Assembly (NCBI GenBank): GCA_018881555.1
Contig: JACAXG010000081.1
Location: 2,131,457 to 2,195,456, forward strand
DNA: 64,000 nt
Origin: Amblyornis subalaris
Lineage: Eukaryota; Chordata; Aves; Passeriformes; Ptilonorhynchidae
Reading direction: 5' to 3'
Part shown: one piece after another, positions 10,999 to 22,312 of the stretch
How positions within the stretch are numbered: position 1 is the stretch's first letter
Layout of the letters: each line of letters opens with the position of its first letter
Notes under the pieces: generated by a model
The model's input: only the letters and a program-made list of their open reading frames with translations
Databases searched by the model: none
What the model was told of the DNA's origin: nothing
Made by a program: the position numbers and the translations under genes

Positions 10999-12998
10999 CT
11001 CTATGGCCAGCAGAGCTTCTTCAGTGTCCCACCACATCCCCAGCCCCACACTATCCATGGCTCTGGCACCGTTGCCTCCCGCGGTGCCCGAGGTTGTTCC
11101 GCGTGTCGCAGGAGCAGGAGGAATGTGCAGGGTTTCCCTGCTGAATTCTGGCTTCTGGCAGCTGTTGAGCGAGGAGGGATCTTTTGGGTTGCTTTTTCTC
11201 TCCCAGGCTGTGCCACCCTCGTGCGTTTCCCAGCCGTGAGTCACAACTCATCCTCTGCTTCTCCCCCTCCCTGGAACCTTCAGGCTCCTCCTGGGGTTTC
11301 GGGAGATGATAACAGGGATGATATCCTGTGCAGGGCTTTCTCTGGCTCTGCGCTGCACGGGGGCTGGGAATTCACCCTCTGAGTGCGGGTGAGGGTCTTC
11401 CATCCCTGCTGGGTGCCAGGAGGTGGGGGCAGCAGACAGGGAACCCAGCCCAGACCTGGCCAGCGTCACCGTGGGTCGGNGGCACCTGGGTGCTCCTCAG
11501 GATGGACCAAAGGGAGGAATCAAAAGCAGAAATACATCCTGGCAATTAAAAAAGCATCTCCAAACGGCCTGTTGCTTGGAAGAGGTGTCACACAGCCTTG
11601 CTGCCGAGGGGGAAGCTGCAGAAGCGTTTCCTGGTGGGAATTCCATGGCATCTCCTCTCCAGCCAGCCCTGGTCCTGCTCCCGCTGGCGTCTCCATCCTC
11701 TGCCCCTGCCACTCGCTGGCCAAAATGACTGTAATGGGAGGAGAAGCTGTGAGAAAAAGGCAAAGTCAAGTGATTTTCCCTCTCTAGGCTGCTCTGGATC
11801 TCATTTTGTGCTTCCCCAAGAGAAGAAGGGGAACAAAGCAGCAGAGAAGCACCAGGTTTACGTTAAAAAGGAAAGCAAGCAGCAAACAGAAATAGGGTGA
11901 GAGGGAAGAAGAGACTTTCGATCATTCTGGGGAGAGTTCCTCTTTAAAGGAAGGCCCCTCAAGTTTCCTCCACTGTTAATCAGGCTGTTAATCACTCAGT
12001 GATTTATATTTGCAGCAAACCCTTCCATCTCAGAGTCATTTCTGTTCGTAATGGCAGCACTGAATTAAATGGGCACTGCCTTTGGATCCCAAACCAATTC
12101 CTCCACGGAGTGAAACTTCTCTTTGATAGTCACTGCTGCTTTTTTATTTTNTCCTCTTGTGTCCATTTCTAATTAAGGTTTCTCAATTATTTTTTTAAGG
12201 GCAGGGTGAAAGGAAAGGAAGAGCAAGACTCTTCAGCAGAGCTTTCAGTGAAGGGTGAGCTGCACAGGCGAGGCAGGCAGTGAGTCAGCATCCTCTCCTG
12301 CAGCCGAGCTGTTGCTGGGGTGACTGTCACAGGTGACAGAGCGGATCAGCCTTCCCCGTGTCCCCGGGCTGAGCCAGGACATGTTTTTCCCAATATATCC
12401 AAGAGAAAACAAAAGGCAGGCTGCAGAAATCCCCATTCCCCTCCCCTAAACCCACCCCCTAATTGGTTGTGTTGTCCTTTGGGGCTTAGAGGAAGGGGAA
12501 AGAGGAACGTGGTGGCTTTGGTGAGTTGTGTAAGAAAGGTCATTGGGGAGAATCTTGTGATAATCGTTTCAGAATGCATCTGTTGTTGCTGGCTCTTGTC
12601 GGGAAGGACGTGGGTCGGCAAAGTGGGCCTGACCTGCGGCACCCATGGGTCACCTCCTGCCAGGGCTGTCACCCTTCACACCCCCAGCCCCAGCCAGGAG
12701 GATTAAGAAGACNGAAAAGTGACCCATCTGCTCCCTCTCACCCTATTTGCAGCCTTGCTGGTGTGGGGATTTCTGAGCGGGGTTTCGGGGAGTTCCCCAA
12801 GTTGTGCTGCAGCTGAAAGGCAGGAAATCTGATAAAAAATAAACCACAGGCTTGAGCTGCAGAGCTCGGGTCTTTGAGCTCTTCGCAGACAAATTCCTTT
12901 GCTCCGAATCTTTGCTGGTTTGGGTTTTCCAGCTAGAAATGAAACCTTTGCCGACGGCTGGGGAGCGTCAGGGAGCTCCAGCTTTACCTGCGGGCTCT
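10999..12998. other. Intergenic, no gene recognised
   Basis: No coding region, RNA gene or known repeat was recognised. The 11900-12250 part is AT-richer and high in complexity (for example 'ttaatcaggctgttaatcac' near 11975) and may be regulatory. Confidence 0.5.
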
Positions 12999-13103
12999 GC
13001 AGCTCTGCCAGCAGCCAGATGTTGCAGGTAAATGCAGCTCTGCCAGCAGCCAGATGTTGCAGGTAAATGCAGCTCTGCCAGCAGCCAGATGTTGCAGCTA
13101 AAG
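12999..13103. repeat. 35-bp tandem repeat, three copies
   Basis: Three consecutive 35-base units start at 12999, 13034 and 13069, each beginning 'gcagctctgccagcagccag'. The first two are identical; the third ends 'gcagctaaag' instead of 'gcaggtaaat'. This is a young local duplication. Confidence 0.95.
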
Positions 13104-13919
13104 CCAAACAAAGTCCCCGCCTGTGTTTGCCAACGAATTCATCTCCCCTGCACAAAATGACCCCCCAAGAACAGCCCTGCAGCTGAGGGAGGGGTGTTTG
13201 TCACAAACCAGTTCCAGCACTGCTGATCGAGGGTTAAACTGGAGATGGGGAGGGCAGACNGAAGGGCCTTGAGGCAGAAGAGAATTTCCCTGGATTTCCA
13301 GCTGGAAAGGGAATGGTGACAATATTAAAGCTGGATTCAGGTGGTTTTTTCTCTCAAAGCACTGCCCAGACATTCAGTAATTAGCGGAGGCCAGGAAGCC
13401 GAGGCTGCACTGATGTGCTTTTCCTGGTGACCTGTGCAGGTTTTAATTTGCTATTTACTCATTTCCTTCGAGGCCAAAAGCCTTGAGGATGCTGTTGCTG
13501 GGGGATCCAGCNCTCTGGAGCATCCTGGTCTCTGTCGTGGCTCTCTCACTGCAGCCAGGCAGAGTCACCCTGTTTCTTCCCGTGATTTTATCAAACTCTA
13601 ATGGAAGTCTGATGGCTCCAGGGCAATTCTAGCACAGTGACTTTGCTCCTGTGTTTGTTGGAAGGCATAAGAACGTGAGCTACAAAAGAGGATTTTCTCT
13701 CCCCTCTTGGTTTCCTTTCCCCGTGTGCTCCCTGTTTTAACCACCGTTGTGCAAACCCTGGGGTGTGGTTTTGGTGGGAGGCAGAGTTTCCTCCGTTTGG
13801 TTTTTTTGGGTTTCCATAGTTGCAGTGGGCTGGGGGTACCCAGGGCTGGGTTGGGCTCCCCCAGTCCTGTTAGTCCTTNAAAATCTGGGATGCTCTGGAG
13901 AGCACGCCTTGCTCTCCAA

Positions 13920-14128
13920 GGGCTGGCCTGTCCCCAAGGTGTCACAGCCCAGAGAAGCTGTGGCTGCCCCATCCCTGGAAGTGTCCAAGGCCAGGTTGGA
14001 CGGGGCTTGGAGCAACCTGGGATAGTGGAAGGTGTGGGGTGGAATGGGATCAGTTTTAAGGTCCCTTCCCACCCAAGGAGAAGACCACCACTTTGGGAAG
14101 AACCCAAACCATTCTGGGATTCTNTAAT
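13920..14128 (+). mobile_element. CR1 LINE 3' fragment with small internal insertion
   Basis: Sense CR1 3' end with 'cagagaagctgtggctgccc', 'cttggagcaacctggg', 'aaggtcccttcccaccca' and 'ccattctgggattct'. About 27 extra bases at 14079-14106 split the terminal 'cccacccaa/cccaaacc' motif; part of the motif is repeated on both sides, which suggests a local duplication. Confidence 0.88.
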
Positions 14129-16469
14129 CCCAAAAATGGTGGCTGTTCNCCATCGGCACATCACCGACGGACATCCCATCCCCCTCGAACACGCCAGGCT
14201 GGCAATGCCCCATCCCCCATCGTTCGCTCCTGGGCCGTGCCAATCCAAGCCCCGCAGCCCCTTCCATCTCCTTCCTAACGCGATGTTCGCCGAGCGCGCA
14301 AACGAAAAGTCGCCGAAACATCGGGCGGATGGCGGAAAGGCGGAAAAATCCGAGAAACAAAACCCAGTTTGAAGGTCCCTGACGGCGTGCCAGGCAGCGC
14401 CGCGCCCGTCAGCGGGATCCTGTGCCCGGCTCCGACAGCTCCCTGCCCTCGGAGCGTTTCCTCCCCGCCCGGCTCCCGCCGATGCCGCCGCCGGCAGGCC
14501 CCGTTGCCGGGTGCCGGGCAGAGGAGGGTCGAGGCTGGCCCCATCCCAGCCGCCCAGCACGGGAAAAATTGCTTCACGTCTCTGATGCAATTTATTTTCC
14601 TGAATAAAGCTGGCTAAAGAGTGAGGGAAAGGTGGAGAGGGCATGTTTTAAAAATAAACGTCTGAGCCTGCACAAAGGGGCGCTTTGTGGCACAGCGGTG
14701 ACTTGCGGATTCCCTGGTTTTTCTGTGGAAGGCAAGACCATTTTCCTTAAAAACAGACTTGTTTGTGCAGCTGGAGTTAGGCACCAATTCGCTCCTCTGA
14801 AAATTCAACTTAAAATACTGCTGGGAAGAGACCGAGCCCATGTTTTAGGGGAAATTGCTCCAATCACGTCGATTTAGAGGGGATCAGCTGCTGCTCTTGG
14901 TTGCAGGGGCTGATACCGAGAGATTTCCCTGCCGTGGGATGGCATTGCTCGGCTCAGGGAGGCTGTGGCAGCTTGTGCCACCTCACCGAGTGACTGTCAC
15001 CGACCACAACCACAAGTGACATCCTTGGAGTAAATTACTCAGGGGCCAAACAGTCCCCCCCCTNGCCCACACGATGCTTTTTACTGCCAGAAACTGAGCT
15101 TTTCGCATCTTTACGCTGAGGCTGCGCCCGGCTCGGCANCGATTATCACCTCGAGTCCCTGAGATGTCCCTGATTTTCCTCCTCCCCTCTCCGGAGCGCG
15201 GCTCGTCCTCCCCTCCCGCGGGCACTTGGTAATGAAAACGCTGCTGTCTCCCAGGATTTGCGGTGAAATTGCTTTGCCGATGTAATCTTAGCCCTTAATG
15301 ACCNAATAATGCCCTGCAACAGGAGTCGTTGGGTTTCGTTTCGCCGTCATTGTGGAGGCCTCGGAATGCNATCCCCATCACACTGGAATCTGCGTTAATG
15401 ACATCGTTTGGCCATCCCAATCCCACGCCGTTAATCACATTTTTAGGGTATTGAAACGGGTCTAACCCCACCCTGAGCTGTAACCCCTGGATCCCCAAAG
15501 GTTGGATGGGATTTAGCTCCATCAAAACCGGCGGATGATGGTGATGCTGAGTGACTTGGCTGACCTTTTTCAGCCACCAGAACTTCTTCTTCCCTTCCCA
15601 AGTAATGCTCTTGCTCAATCCTCAGTTTTGTGGGAAAAACCCATGAAGAATAGCCCGTGCTCGGTTATTTTGGGTCATCAGTTCCATTTTCACTTCCCCC
15701 ACCCACGANCAGCAATGACTGCTCTCTGAAAGCCAGACAGGATCCCAGGGTGTTTGGGGTCCTGCTCTGCCTGGTGCCGAATATCCCATTAAAGAGAGGC
15801 ATCAGTTATCCCTGTGGAGCTCCCAGTGATGCTCTCCGAGGGCTGAGCGAGCAGCAGGATTCACACAGCGCTGGATTTTCCTCCCTCTCCCAAATCCCAG
15901 TATCTTTGTCAACTGAAAAAGAGAAACAACCCTGCAACTGTGAGTGCAGTGCAGAGCTTCTGGTGTAGGGTTTAAATAGACTCCAGGTGGGAGGCGAGAA
16001 ATCCTCCCTCGGTGCACGGAGGAGAAACTGAGGCACGGAGGGATTGAAGGATTCACTCCACGGCTGAGCTATACCTGGAGTCTGACTCAGGCAGCGACAG
16101 GAATAGGGATGGTGTGCTCCAGAGTTAGAGCACTAAACCCATCCTGGGAAATCAAGGCTCGGTTCCATCCTTCCTGCTGCCTCCCCGGGCGGCGTTGGCG
16201 GAGGATTTGTCTTATCCCGGAGAGGGAACCCTCACTGGATGCTTTCGTGGCTTGGTGAGGAGAGGAGATAGGATCCATGATTTCTGGGGATGAGATGACC
16301 CCATCTTGGTGTAGGTTGGGAATAGCATCCCAGTTCTTCTGGAAGGGTGTGACCCTCAGGAATAGCGGGGATGCTCCCACCTCCTGTCTCCGCAAGGGAG
16401 GAGGTGAGGATGGCAGGACTGGCCAGTCTGGAGCCAGAGGTTGTGTTGTTCAACTTATTCCCTGATTGC
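14129..16469. other. Intergenic with CpG-retaining blocks
   Basis: No gene recognised. Two stretches keep many CpGs in high-complexity DNA and may be regulatory: about 14270-14430 ('aacgcgatgttcgccgagcg') and about 15080-15470 ('cgttaatgacatcg', 'cacgccgttaatcac'). An AATAAA lies near 14603 but no transcript model supports its use. Confidence 0.45.
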
Positions 16470-16748
16470 TGAGAGTCAGGACAAGNGGAAACGGCCTCAG
16501 GTTGTGCCGGGGGAGGCTCAGNTTGGATATTGGGGAAAATTCCTTCCCCCAGATATGGGCAGTCACTGTCACAGGCTGCCCAGGGCAGCGGTGGAGTCCC
16601 CGTCCCTGGAGGGATTTCAAAGACGTGTGGATGTGGCACTTGGGGACAAATTTTAGTGGTGGCCTTGGCAGTGTTAGGTGGACAGTTGGACTCCATCATC
16701 TTAGAGGGCTTTTCCAGCCTAAAGAAATCCACGATTCTGTGATTCTGA
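16470..16748 (+). mobile_element. CR1 LINE 3' fragment
   Basis: Diverged sense CR1: 'ggaaacggcctcaggttgtg', 'ggctgcccagggcagcggtg', 'gttggactccatcatctt', 'gagggcttttccagcct', ending 'cgattctgtgattctgat'. About 280 bases, older than the 4.8 and 10.2 kb copies judging by mismatches. Confidence 0.88.
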
Positions 16749-17110
16749 TCGCTCTAAGTCGATCNCAAAGAGTTGGGTTGCTGCTGAAGCGTGTTTGATG
16801 CCAACAGTCCCTGCGGTGCTGCCTGTGATGGGTGACCCGAGTGACAGCCTCGAGCCCTTCTCCTTGACATTTGTCCATGTTTTGAACGGCAGAGGAGGGC
16901 TCGTGCTTCCAGGAGGAGGGACCTGGAGGGAGTTAGTGCTGCCCTGGGTGGGGCGGCCGGGGCTGTGCTGCGGGAGGACGGACAATGCATTTGCGGTGCA
17001 TTAGGGAATTACCGCGGCCGCGCTTGTGCTGAGAGGTTTCTGATCCCCTGAAACAAAGACGAGCAGATTTGTCCCAGATTTATCAATGGCAGCAGAGTTC
17101 CCATTGAAAC

Positions 17111-17143
17111 GGGAGGGAGGGAGGGGAGGGAGGGAGGGGAGGG
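17111..17143. repeat. (GGGA)n purine-rich simple repeat
   Basis: A run of gggagggaggga-type tetranucleotides interrupted by gggg. Low-complexity purine strand. Confidence 0.9.
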
Positions 17144-19207
17144 CGGGCGAGGTCCTGCTCACAGCCGGGCTGGATTCCGAACGCTCTGCCCGGCTGCTGG
17201 GGCCAACGGGGGACAAAGGGAGCTCTGGGGCGAGAAGGACAACCCCAAAACGCTGCTTGAGAAGCATTGGGATCCACCAAGAAGGAAATAAAATCCCAAG
17301 GTGGAAGCAGGATGCCGAGGCAGCCCCATGGCTGGGGATAGCTGAGGGTCGGGGTGAAGGTNCCGCGTCCCCCAGGGGAGGGGTGCTGGGGGAATTCCCC
17401 TCGTGGTCTGGGTCCGGCTGTGGGAAGAGGGAAGCTGTGCGTCCCCTGTTCTTGGAAATGTGCCCTGAGAAGGCCATTAAGGGAGGAAAAGAGTGATGCC
17501 TGCTCTGCTTCCTCACAGAAACTGCATGTGCTGTTCCAGGGCAGGCTGCGGATCATCGCACAGGGGGATTTCTTAAATGGCCGTTAGGAACGAAATTGAA
17601 TTTGTGGAGACCAGATGCAGCAAAAGAGATGGATGAAAAAGCAGAAAGGAAACTTGCAGAGGGAACACTGGGACGTCTCTCAGCAGGCAGCAAACCACAG
17701 CCCTGAGGAGATGGTTTGGTGCCGCTCCGAGCTCCCAGCTCACGGGAAAGCTTTGGCTCTGGAGTCGGGCACCACAGACATGGTGCTTTTATTCCCCTGC
17801 CCTTGTGCTCAGACCTCCAGGTTTTGAAGCCTGACCTAGACCATCTCTGTTTCTGCTTGACAAATGTCGGGCTTGCTGCAGTTTCTGGGTGCAAACCCCT
17901 CTGGGGGCTCACGGAGGGGGTGATGCTGCTGCTGCATCCCCGATCCTGCCCCAAAGCTCGGCTGGGGACCCACGGGAACGCAGGAGCCGAGGGGAAGGGC
18001 TGGGGAGGATCTGCCCCTCGGCTGCTCTCCGCCTGCAGCGCTGCTGCTCGCCTGGCACGGCTTAATTGGCTTTGATAGGATTACAGGGAAGCAGAGGAGG
18101 AGTAAACAGGGCCAGGAGGCCACGACGTGCCCGGGGCCGCCGGCTCCCGCAGAAATCCCGGCGCGGCGCCCCACCCGAGCCGCGGGAGCTCAAGGGTTAA
18201 TGTCTGCTGCCGTGCCGCGGCCGTGGGGTGAGGGCTTCATCCCGCTGGGTTCAAAGGAAAGGCTTCTCCAAGCGGCATCCCGAAGCTCTGTGGCTCTGTC
18301 GATAATTCCCGATGAGTTTGCCCCTCGCAGCTCCGGAGCAAATTATGGCAATTATGGAAGTCACACCTTGTGCCTCGAGCCTCGTGCCCCCAATAAGTGT
18401 TTATGGTTTGAGGCAGCTTTGTTTGTTTGCCTCAGACCAGACAAAACTGATTTATTGGCAGAAGTCCTGGCAGGGAAAAGGGATGAGCCAGACAAGATTT
18501 CAACTGCTGCACACATGTATGTGGTGAGGGGACGATGGTTAGCTCATCTTCATGGAAAGAAAGCCACAAGCTTGGGTGTGAACTGTTGCTTCCAGGAGTT
18601 TTTCCCAACCTACAAGCAACGAGGGGAGCTCAAGGGATAATGGTGCTCCAGGGCTTTGCTTCCTGCTTCATGTGTGTTTTGGGATGTCTGGGAGGTACTG
18701 TGGGTTGGACAGGAGGGGTGGGCGCTCCCACTGGGAGCTGGTTGCTGGTTAGCACCATGAGATGCTGCAGGAATGGTGGGGAAGCAAGATTGGGGATCCT
18801 GTGCCCCAACTCCCTCATCCCAGGAGATCCACACCCTCCNGGAAAACAGGTCTCAAAAGTGGGGCTTGAAGGCAGGGCTGGAGGTGGCCACAAGGGACTT
18901 GTGTCCGAGNCTGGGGCGGGGTGACACGGCCTGGAGACGACTGTCCCTGCCTGGGGACGTGGGTAAACATCCACCTTTTCATCCNTGCCTTGCTGGGGCT
19001 CATCCCCCGGGAATCCTCCCTGATTTCTGGTGGCAGAGGGTGTTTTCCCTCTGTCAGCAAAGGGGGTGGTGGGCTGGGCTGGCTCAGACTCCATCCTCAC
19101 CGTCCATGTNCCATTTGGATCCCGGAGTCAGCTCTTACACCAATATTTATTGTTGTTCCCTCCCAGATCTGTGTATTTTGTACAGCTTGTTTCTCATTTA
19201 AAGTATA

Positions 19208-19213
19208 AATAAA
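19208..19213 (+). terminator. Candidate polyadenylation signal upstream of KCNA3
   Basis: AATAAA sits in an AT-rich context that resembles a vertebrate 3' UTR end: 'gtgtattttgtacagcttg' upstream and a T/GT-rich stretch ('ttcatctgttgttctccc') downstream. No coding gene is recognised upstream on this strand, so it may belong to an unannotated noncoding transcript or be fortuitous. Confidence 0.3.
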
Positions 19214-19394
19214 TTTGATCTTTTCATCTGTTGTTCTCCCTACCTTCTGGAGGCTGTGCTGGTTAAAAATAACCAGGATGATGAGCTNGAGTGGGGATGG
19301 TGGAGGGGTTTTCACCTCCATCGTGCGGGACCACCCNTCTGGCTCGGGAAGGGAACGTGGTCTCCCTCCTCTCCTCTCCCCAACCCTCATGGTC

Positions 19395-19475
19395 CAGGGA
19401 AAGGTGTCCAGATNCAGGGGAATGAGATGAGGCTTAAANTCCCTTTCAACCCAAACGATTCCATTATTCTTTCCC
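19395..19475 (+). mobile_element. CR1 LINE 3'-end remnant
   Basis: Short sense remnant: 'aaggtgtccagat', 'gaatgagatgaggcttaa', 'ccctttcaacccaaacgatt', 'ccattattct'. It matches the last ~80 bases of CR1. Confidence 0.75.
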
Positions 19476-19874
19476 AAGCTGGGAGCTCCCTGAATTGCCT
19501 AAACTCCCCTTGGCANGTGGTTGGGGATTGAAGCACTTCTGCTGTTGGGGTGGTTTGGGAAAATGGGGGTCTTGGTGGGGAAACTGGGGGTGCAGAAATC
19601 AGACGTTGTCCCTCCTGCACATCTCGGGGGGAGGGGGTGTTTCCCAACCCTGGGCTCCTGCAGAGGAGGTTTTGTCCGAAAAAGCCCCTTTNGCTCAACA
19701 TTGAACTATTTGCTTAAGAAGATCAATCGAAGGGAGAAGGGGGAAAAAAAAAAAATCGAAGGGTTTTGGCTTTCTTGACGGAAAGTCTGAAATGCAGATT
19801 TGGGTTCAGCCTGAAACCTCCTCGGTGGAGGGGCTGGCTCGGCTTGGCTGAGGGTTTGTTTTGGTGGGGGGAAG

Positions 19875-19894
19875 CACACGCACACACACGTGTG

Positions 19895-19929
<35 letters not shown>

Positions 19930-19932
19930 ACG
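19875..19932. repeat. (CA)n dinucleotide microsatellite
   Basis: Interrupted CA repeat with a central tgtg switch and cg variants, about 600 bases upstream of the KCNA3 start. Likely length-polymorphic. Confidence 0.95.
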
Positions 19933-19989
19933 CTCTCCTAGACAGAAAACAACAATCCCCAGCCTAACCCAGACGCTGATTCAAAACAA

Positions 19990-20548
19990 CTGTTGGTTCT
20001 GGCCGCGCTGTCGGCTTTCCCCTGCCCGCAGCCTCGCGCTGCGTGAAGCCGTGACTGAAAACCGACAGCAAANGCCGAAATTCAGAGTCAAAATTGCCTT
20101 GCACCTGGGGAAAGGCAGAGAAACTCTTTCTAGGCAGCGGTTCCGCCGGGAAAAAGCCCTCTCCCTGCTTGCAACCCTCTGAGCATCGGAGGATGCTCCC
20201 GGGAGGAGACCGTGGAGCCCTTGGACGCTGTTTGGGGGGTGGATGGGGCTCCCCCAGGCAGGGGCAGGGGAGGGGGTGCCCGCCGCTGCCCGGGGGCCGC
20301 GGGGCAGGGCCGGGGGGCCGGTGGGTGTCTCCGGGAGCGGTGACTGAGCGAGGCGGTGCCAGGGCTGGGGGCGGATTTTTTGAGAAGAGCCTCAGCTCTT
20401 CAGAGCAGCGGCAGCCGCCGGAGGAGTTGGGCGGCTGTTTCTCCCTCTCCGCCCGGAGGAGGAGGAAGAGGAGGAAGAAGAGGCTCGGGCTGCCGCCTCT
20501 CCGATCCTCCCTCCCCGCCCCCCCCTTCCCCTTCCGCCCCACACCTTT
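19990..20548 (+). promoter_or_regulatory. KCNA3: KCNA3 CpG-island promoter and 5' UTR region
   Basis: The sequence just upstream of KCNA3 becomes strongly GC- and CpG-rich, with GC-box-like 'ggggccgcggggcagggcc' near 20284 and a purine stretch 'ggaggaggaagaggaggaag' near 20455. The island continues into the coding sequence. No TATA box is evident, consistent with a CpG-island promoter. The start of transcription cannot be fixed. An ATG at 20094 opens a 212-codon out-of-frame upstream ORF that ends at 20732; if it lies in the mRNA it could restrain translation. Confidence 0.6.
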
Positions 20549-22312
20549 ATGGACGAGCGGCGGAGCTTGCTCCACTCTCCGGCCGCCTCCTCCGCCGGCC
20601 GGCAGCCGCGGGGCGGCTCGAGCAGCAGCCACCACAACCTGGGCTACAGCGAGCAGCCGCCCCCCGCCGCCCCCCGNGCCGGCCCCGAGCAGCAGGAGGA
20701 GGAGGGCGAGGCAGGGGAGGAAGGCGGCATGACCGTGGTGGGAGGCGGCGGCGGCGGCGGCGGCGGAGACCCTTCGCCGGAGGAAGCCCAGCACCCCCCC
20801 GCGCTGCTCGGCGGGGAGCGCTACGATCAGCCCCCGGCGCCGGCCGCGCCCGCCGGGCAGCCCGCGGGCGGAGGGGAGCACGAGTGCTGCGAGCGCGTGG
20901 TCATCAACATCTCGGGGCTGCGCTTCGAGACGCAGCTCAAGACCCTGGCGCAGTTCCCCGAGACGCTGCTGGGGGACCCGCGGAAGAGGATGCGCTACTT
21001 CGACCCCCTCCGCAACGAGTACTTCTTCGACCGGAACCGGCCCAGCTTCGACGCCATCCTCTACTACTACCAGTCGGGGGGACGCATCCGCCGCCCCGTC
21101 AACGTGCCCATCGACATCTTCTCCGAGGAGATCCGCTTCTACCAGCTGGGCGAGGAGGCCATGGAGAAGTTCCGCGAGGACGAGGGTTTCATCCGAGAGG
21201 AGCAGCGGCCGCTTCCCGAGAAGGAATTCCAGCGCCAAGTGTGGCTCCTCTTCGAGTACCCNGAGAGCTCCGGGCCGGCCCGAGGCATCGCCATCGTCTC
21301 TGTCCTGGTCATCCTTATCTCCATCGTCATCTTCTGCCTGGAGACCCTGCCTGAGTTCAGGGATGACCACGACTATGAGGGAACCGGGGGGACCTTCGGG
21401 ACGGGCGGTGGCCCTCTGCCACCCGATGTCTTCACCAACTCCTCGTCCTCGGCCGCTTCCATGGTGTCGTCCTTCACCGACCCTTTCTTTGTGGTGGAGA
21501 CTTTGTGCATCATCTGGTTCTCCTTCGAGCTGCTGGTCCGTTTCTTCGCCTGCCCCAGCAAGGCCACCTTCTCCAAGAACATCATGAACATCATCGACAT
21601 CGTGGCCATCATCCCCTACTTCATCACGCTGGGCACGGAGCTGGCCGAGCGGCAAGGCAACGGCCAGCAGGCCATGTCCCTGGCCATCCTCAGGGTCATC
21701 CGCCTCGTCAGGGTCTTCCGCATCTTCAAGCTCTCCCGGCACTCCAAGGGGCTGCAGATCCTGGGCCAGACCCTCAAGGCCAGCATGCGGGAGCTGGGCC
21801 TGCTCATCTTCTTCCTCTTCATCGGCGTCATCCTCTTCTCCAGCGCCGTGTACTTCGCCGAGGCCGACGACCCCAGCTCGGGGTTCAGCAGCATCCCCGA
21901 CGCCTTCTGGTGGGCCGTGGTGACCATGACCACCGTGGGCTACGGGGACATGCACCCCATCACCATCGGCGGCAAGATCGTGGGCTCTCTGTGCGCCATC
22001 GCGGGCGTGCTGACCATCGCCCTGCCCGTGCCCGTCATCGTCTCCAACTTCAACTATTTCTACCACCGCGAGACGGAGGGCGAGGAGCAAGCCCAGTACA
22101 TGCACGTCGGGAGCTGCCAGCACCTCTCGTCCAGCGAGGAGATGAAGAAGGCTCGCAGCAATTCCACCCTCAGCAAGTCCGAGTACATGGTGATCGAGGA
22201 GGGGGGCATCAACCACAGTGCATTCAAGCAGGCTGCCTTCAAAGCGGGCAACTGCACGACCACAAACAATCCCAACTGTGTGAACATCAAAAAGATCTTT
22301 ACGGATGTTTAA
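20549..22312 (+). CDS. KCNA3: Potassium voltage-gated channel subfamily A member 3 (Kv1.3)
   Basis: Intronless 587-residue Shaker-type channel subunit of the plasma membrane; four subunits form a delayed-rectifier K+ channel that sets membrane potential, classically in lymphocytes and neurons. Seen: variable N-terminus (1-112) with a 9-Gly run (65-73); T1 tetramerisation domain (~115-205); S1 ~246-265; S1-S2 loop with an N-glycosylation sequon (N297-S-S); S2 ~312-333; S3 ~345-363; S4 with R382, R385, R388, R391, K394, R397; S5 ~414-436; filter TVGYGD 462-467; S6 with PVP 493-495; C-terminal PDZ ligand TDV. Histidine 469 after the filter ('GYGDMHP') and the N-terminus 'MDERRSLL' and C-terminus '[10 protein letters not shown]' distinguish Kv1.3 from other Kv1 members. 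The first ATG has a poor Kozak context; a second in-frame ATG (M61, 20729, 'MTVV') is better. N bases at 20677 and 21262 fall in CGN and CCN codons, so Arg43 and Pro238 are certain. Confidence 0.97.
   Translation: MDERRSLLHSPAASSAGRQPRGGSSSSHHNLGYSEQPPPAAPXAGPEQQEEEGEAGEEGGMTVVGGGGGGGGGDPSPEEAQHPPALLGGERYDQPPAPAAPAGQPAGGGEHECCERVVINISGLRFETQLKTLAQFPETLLGDPRKRMRYFDPLRNEYFFDRNRPSFDAILYYYQSGGRIRRPVNVPIDIFSEEIRFYQLGEEAMEKFREDEGFIREEQRPLPEKEFQRQVWLLFEYXESSGPARGIAIVSVLVILISIVIFCLETLPEFRDDHDYEGTGGTFGTGGGPLPPDVFTNSSSSAASMVSSFTDPFFVVETLCIIWFSFELLVRFFACPSKATFSKNIMNIIDIVAIIPYFITLGTELAERQGNGQQAMSLAILRVIRLVRVFRIFKLSRHSKGLQILGQTLKASMRELGLLIFFLFIGVILFSSAVYFAEADDPSSGFSSIPDAFWWAVVTMTTVGYGDMHPITIGGKIVGSLCAIAGVLTIALPVPVIVSNFNYFYHRETEGEEQAQYMHVGSCQHLSSSEEMKKARSNSTLSKSEYMVIEEGGINHSAFKQAAFKAGNCTTTNNPNCVNIKKIFTDV
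20743..20768 (+). repeat. KCNA3: (GGC)n trinucleotide run coding polyglycine
   Basis: A ggc run inside the KCNA3 coding sequence encodes most of the nine consecutive glycines just after the second methionine (M61). It lies in the disordered N-terminus before T1 and is a likely site of in-frame length polymorphism. Confidence 0.9.

Noticed and set aside
12999..13103. CRISPR-like array of regularly spaced repeats
   Set aside because: The three units are directly adjacent with no unique spacers, in a vertebrate genome; it is a plain tandem duplication.
13598..14644. 348-codon frame on the minus strand
   Set aside because: It runs through a CR1 fragment and several N codons, with no recognisable domain.
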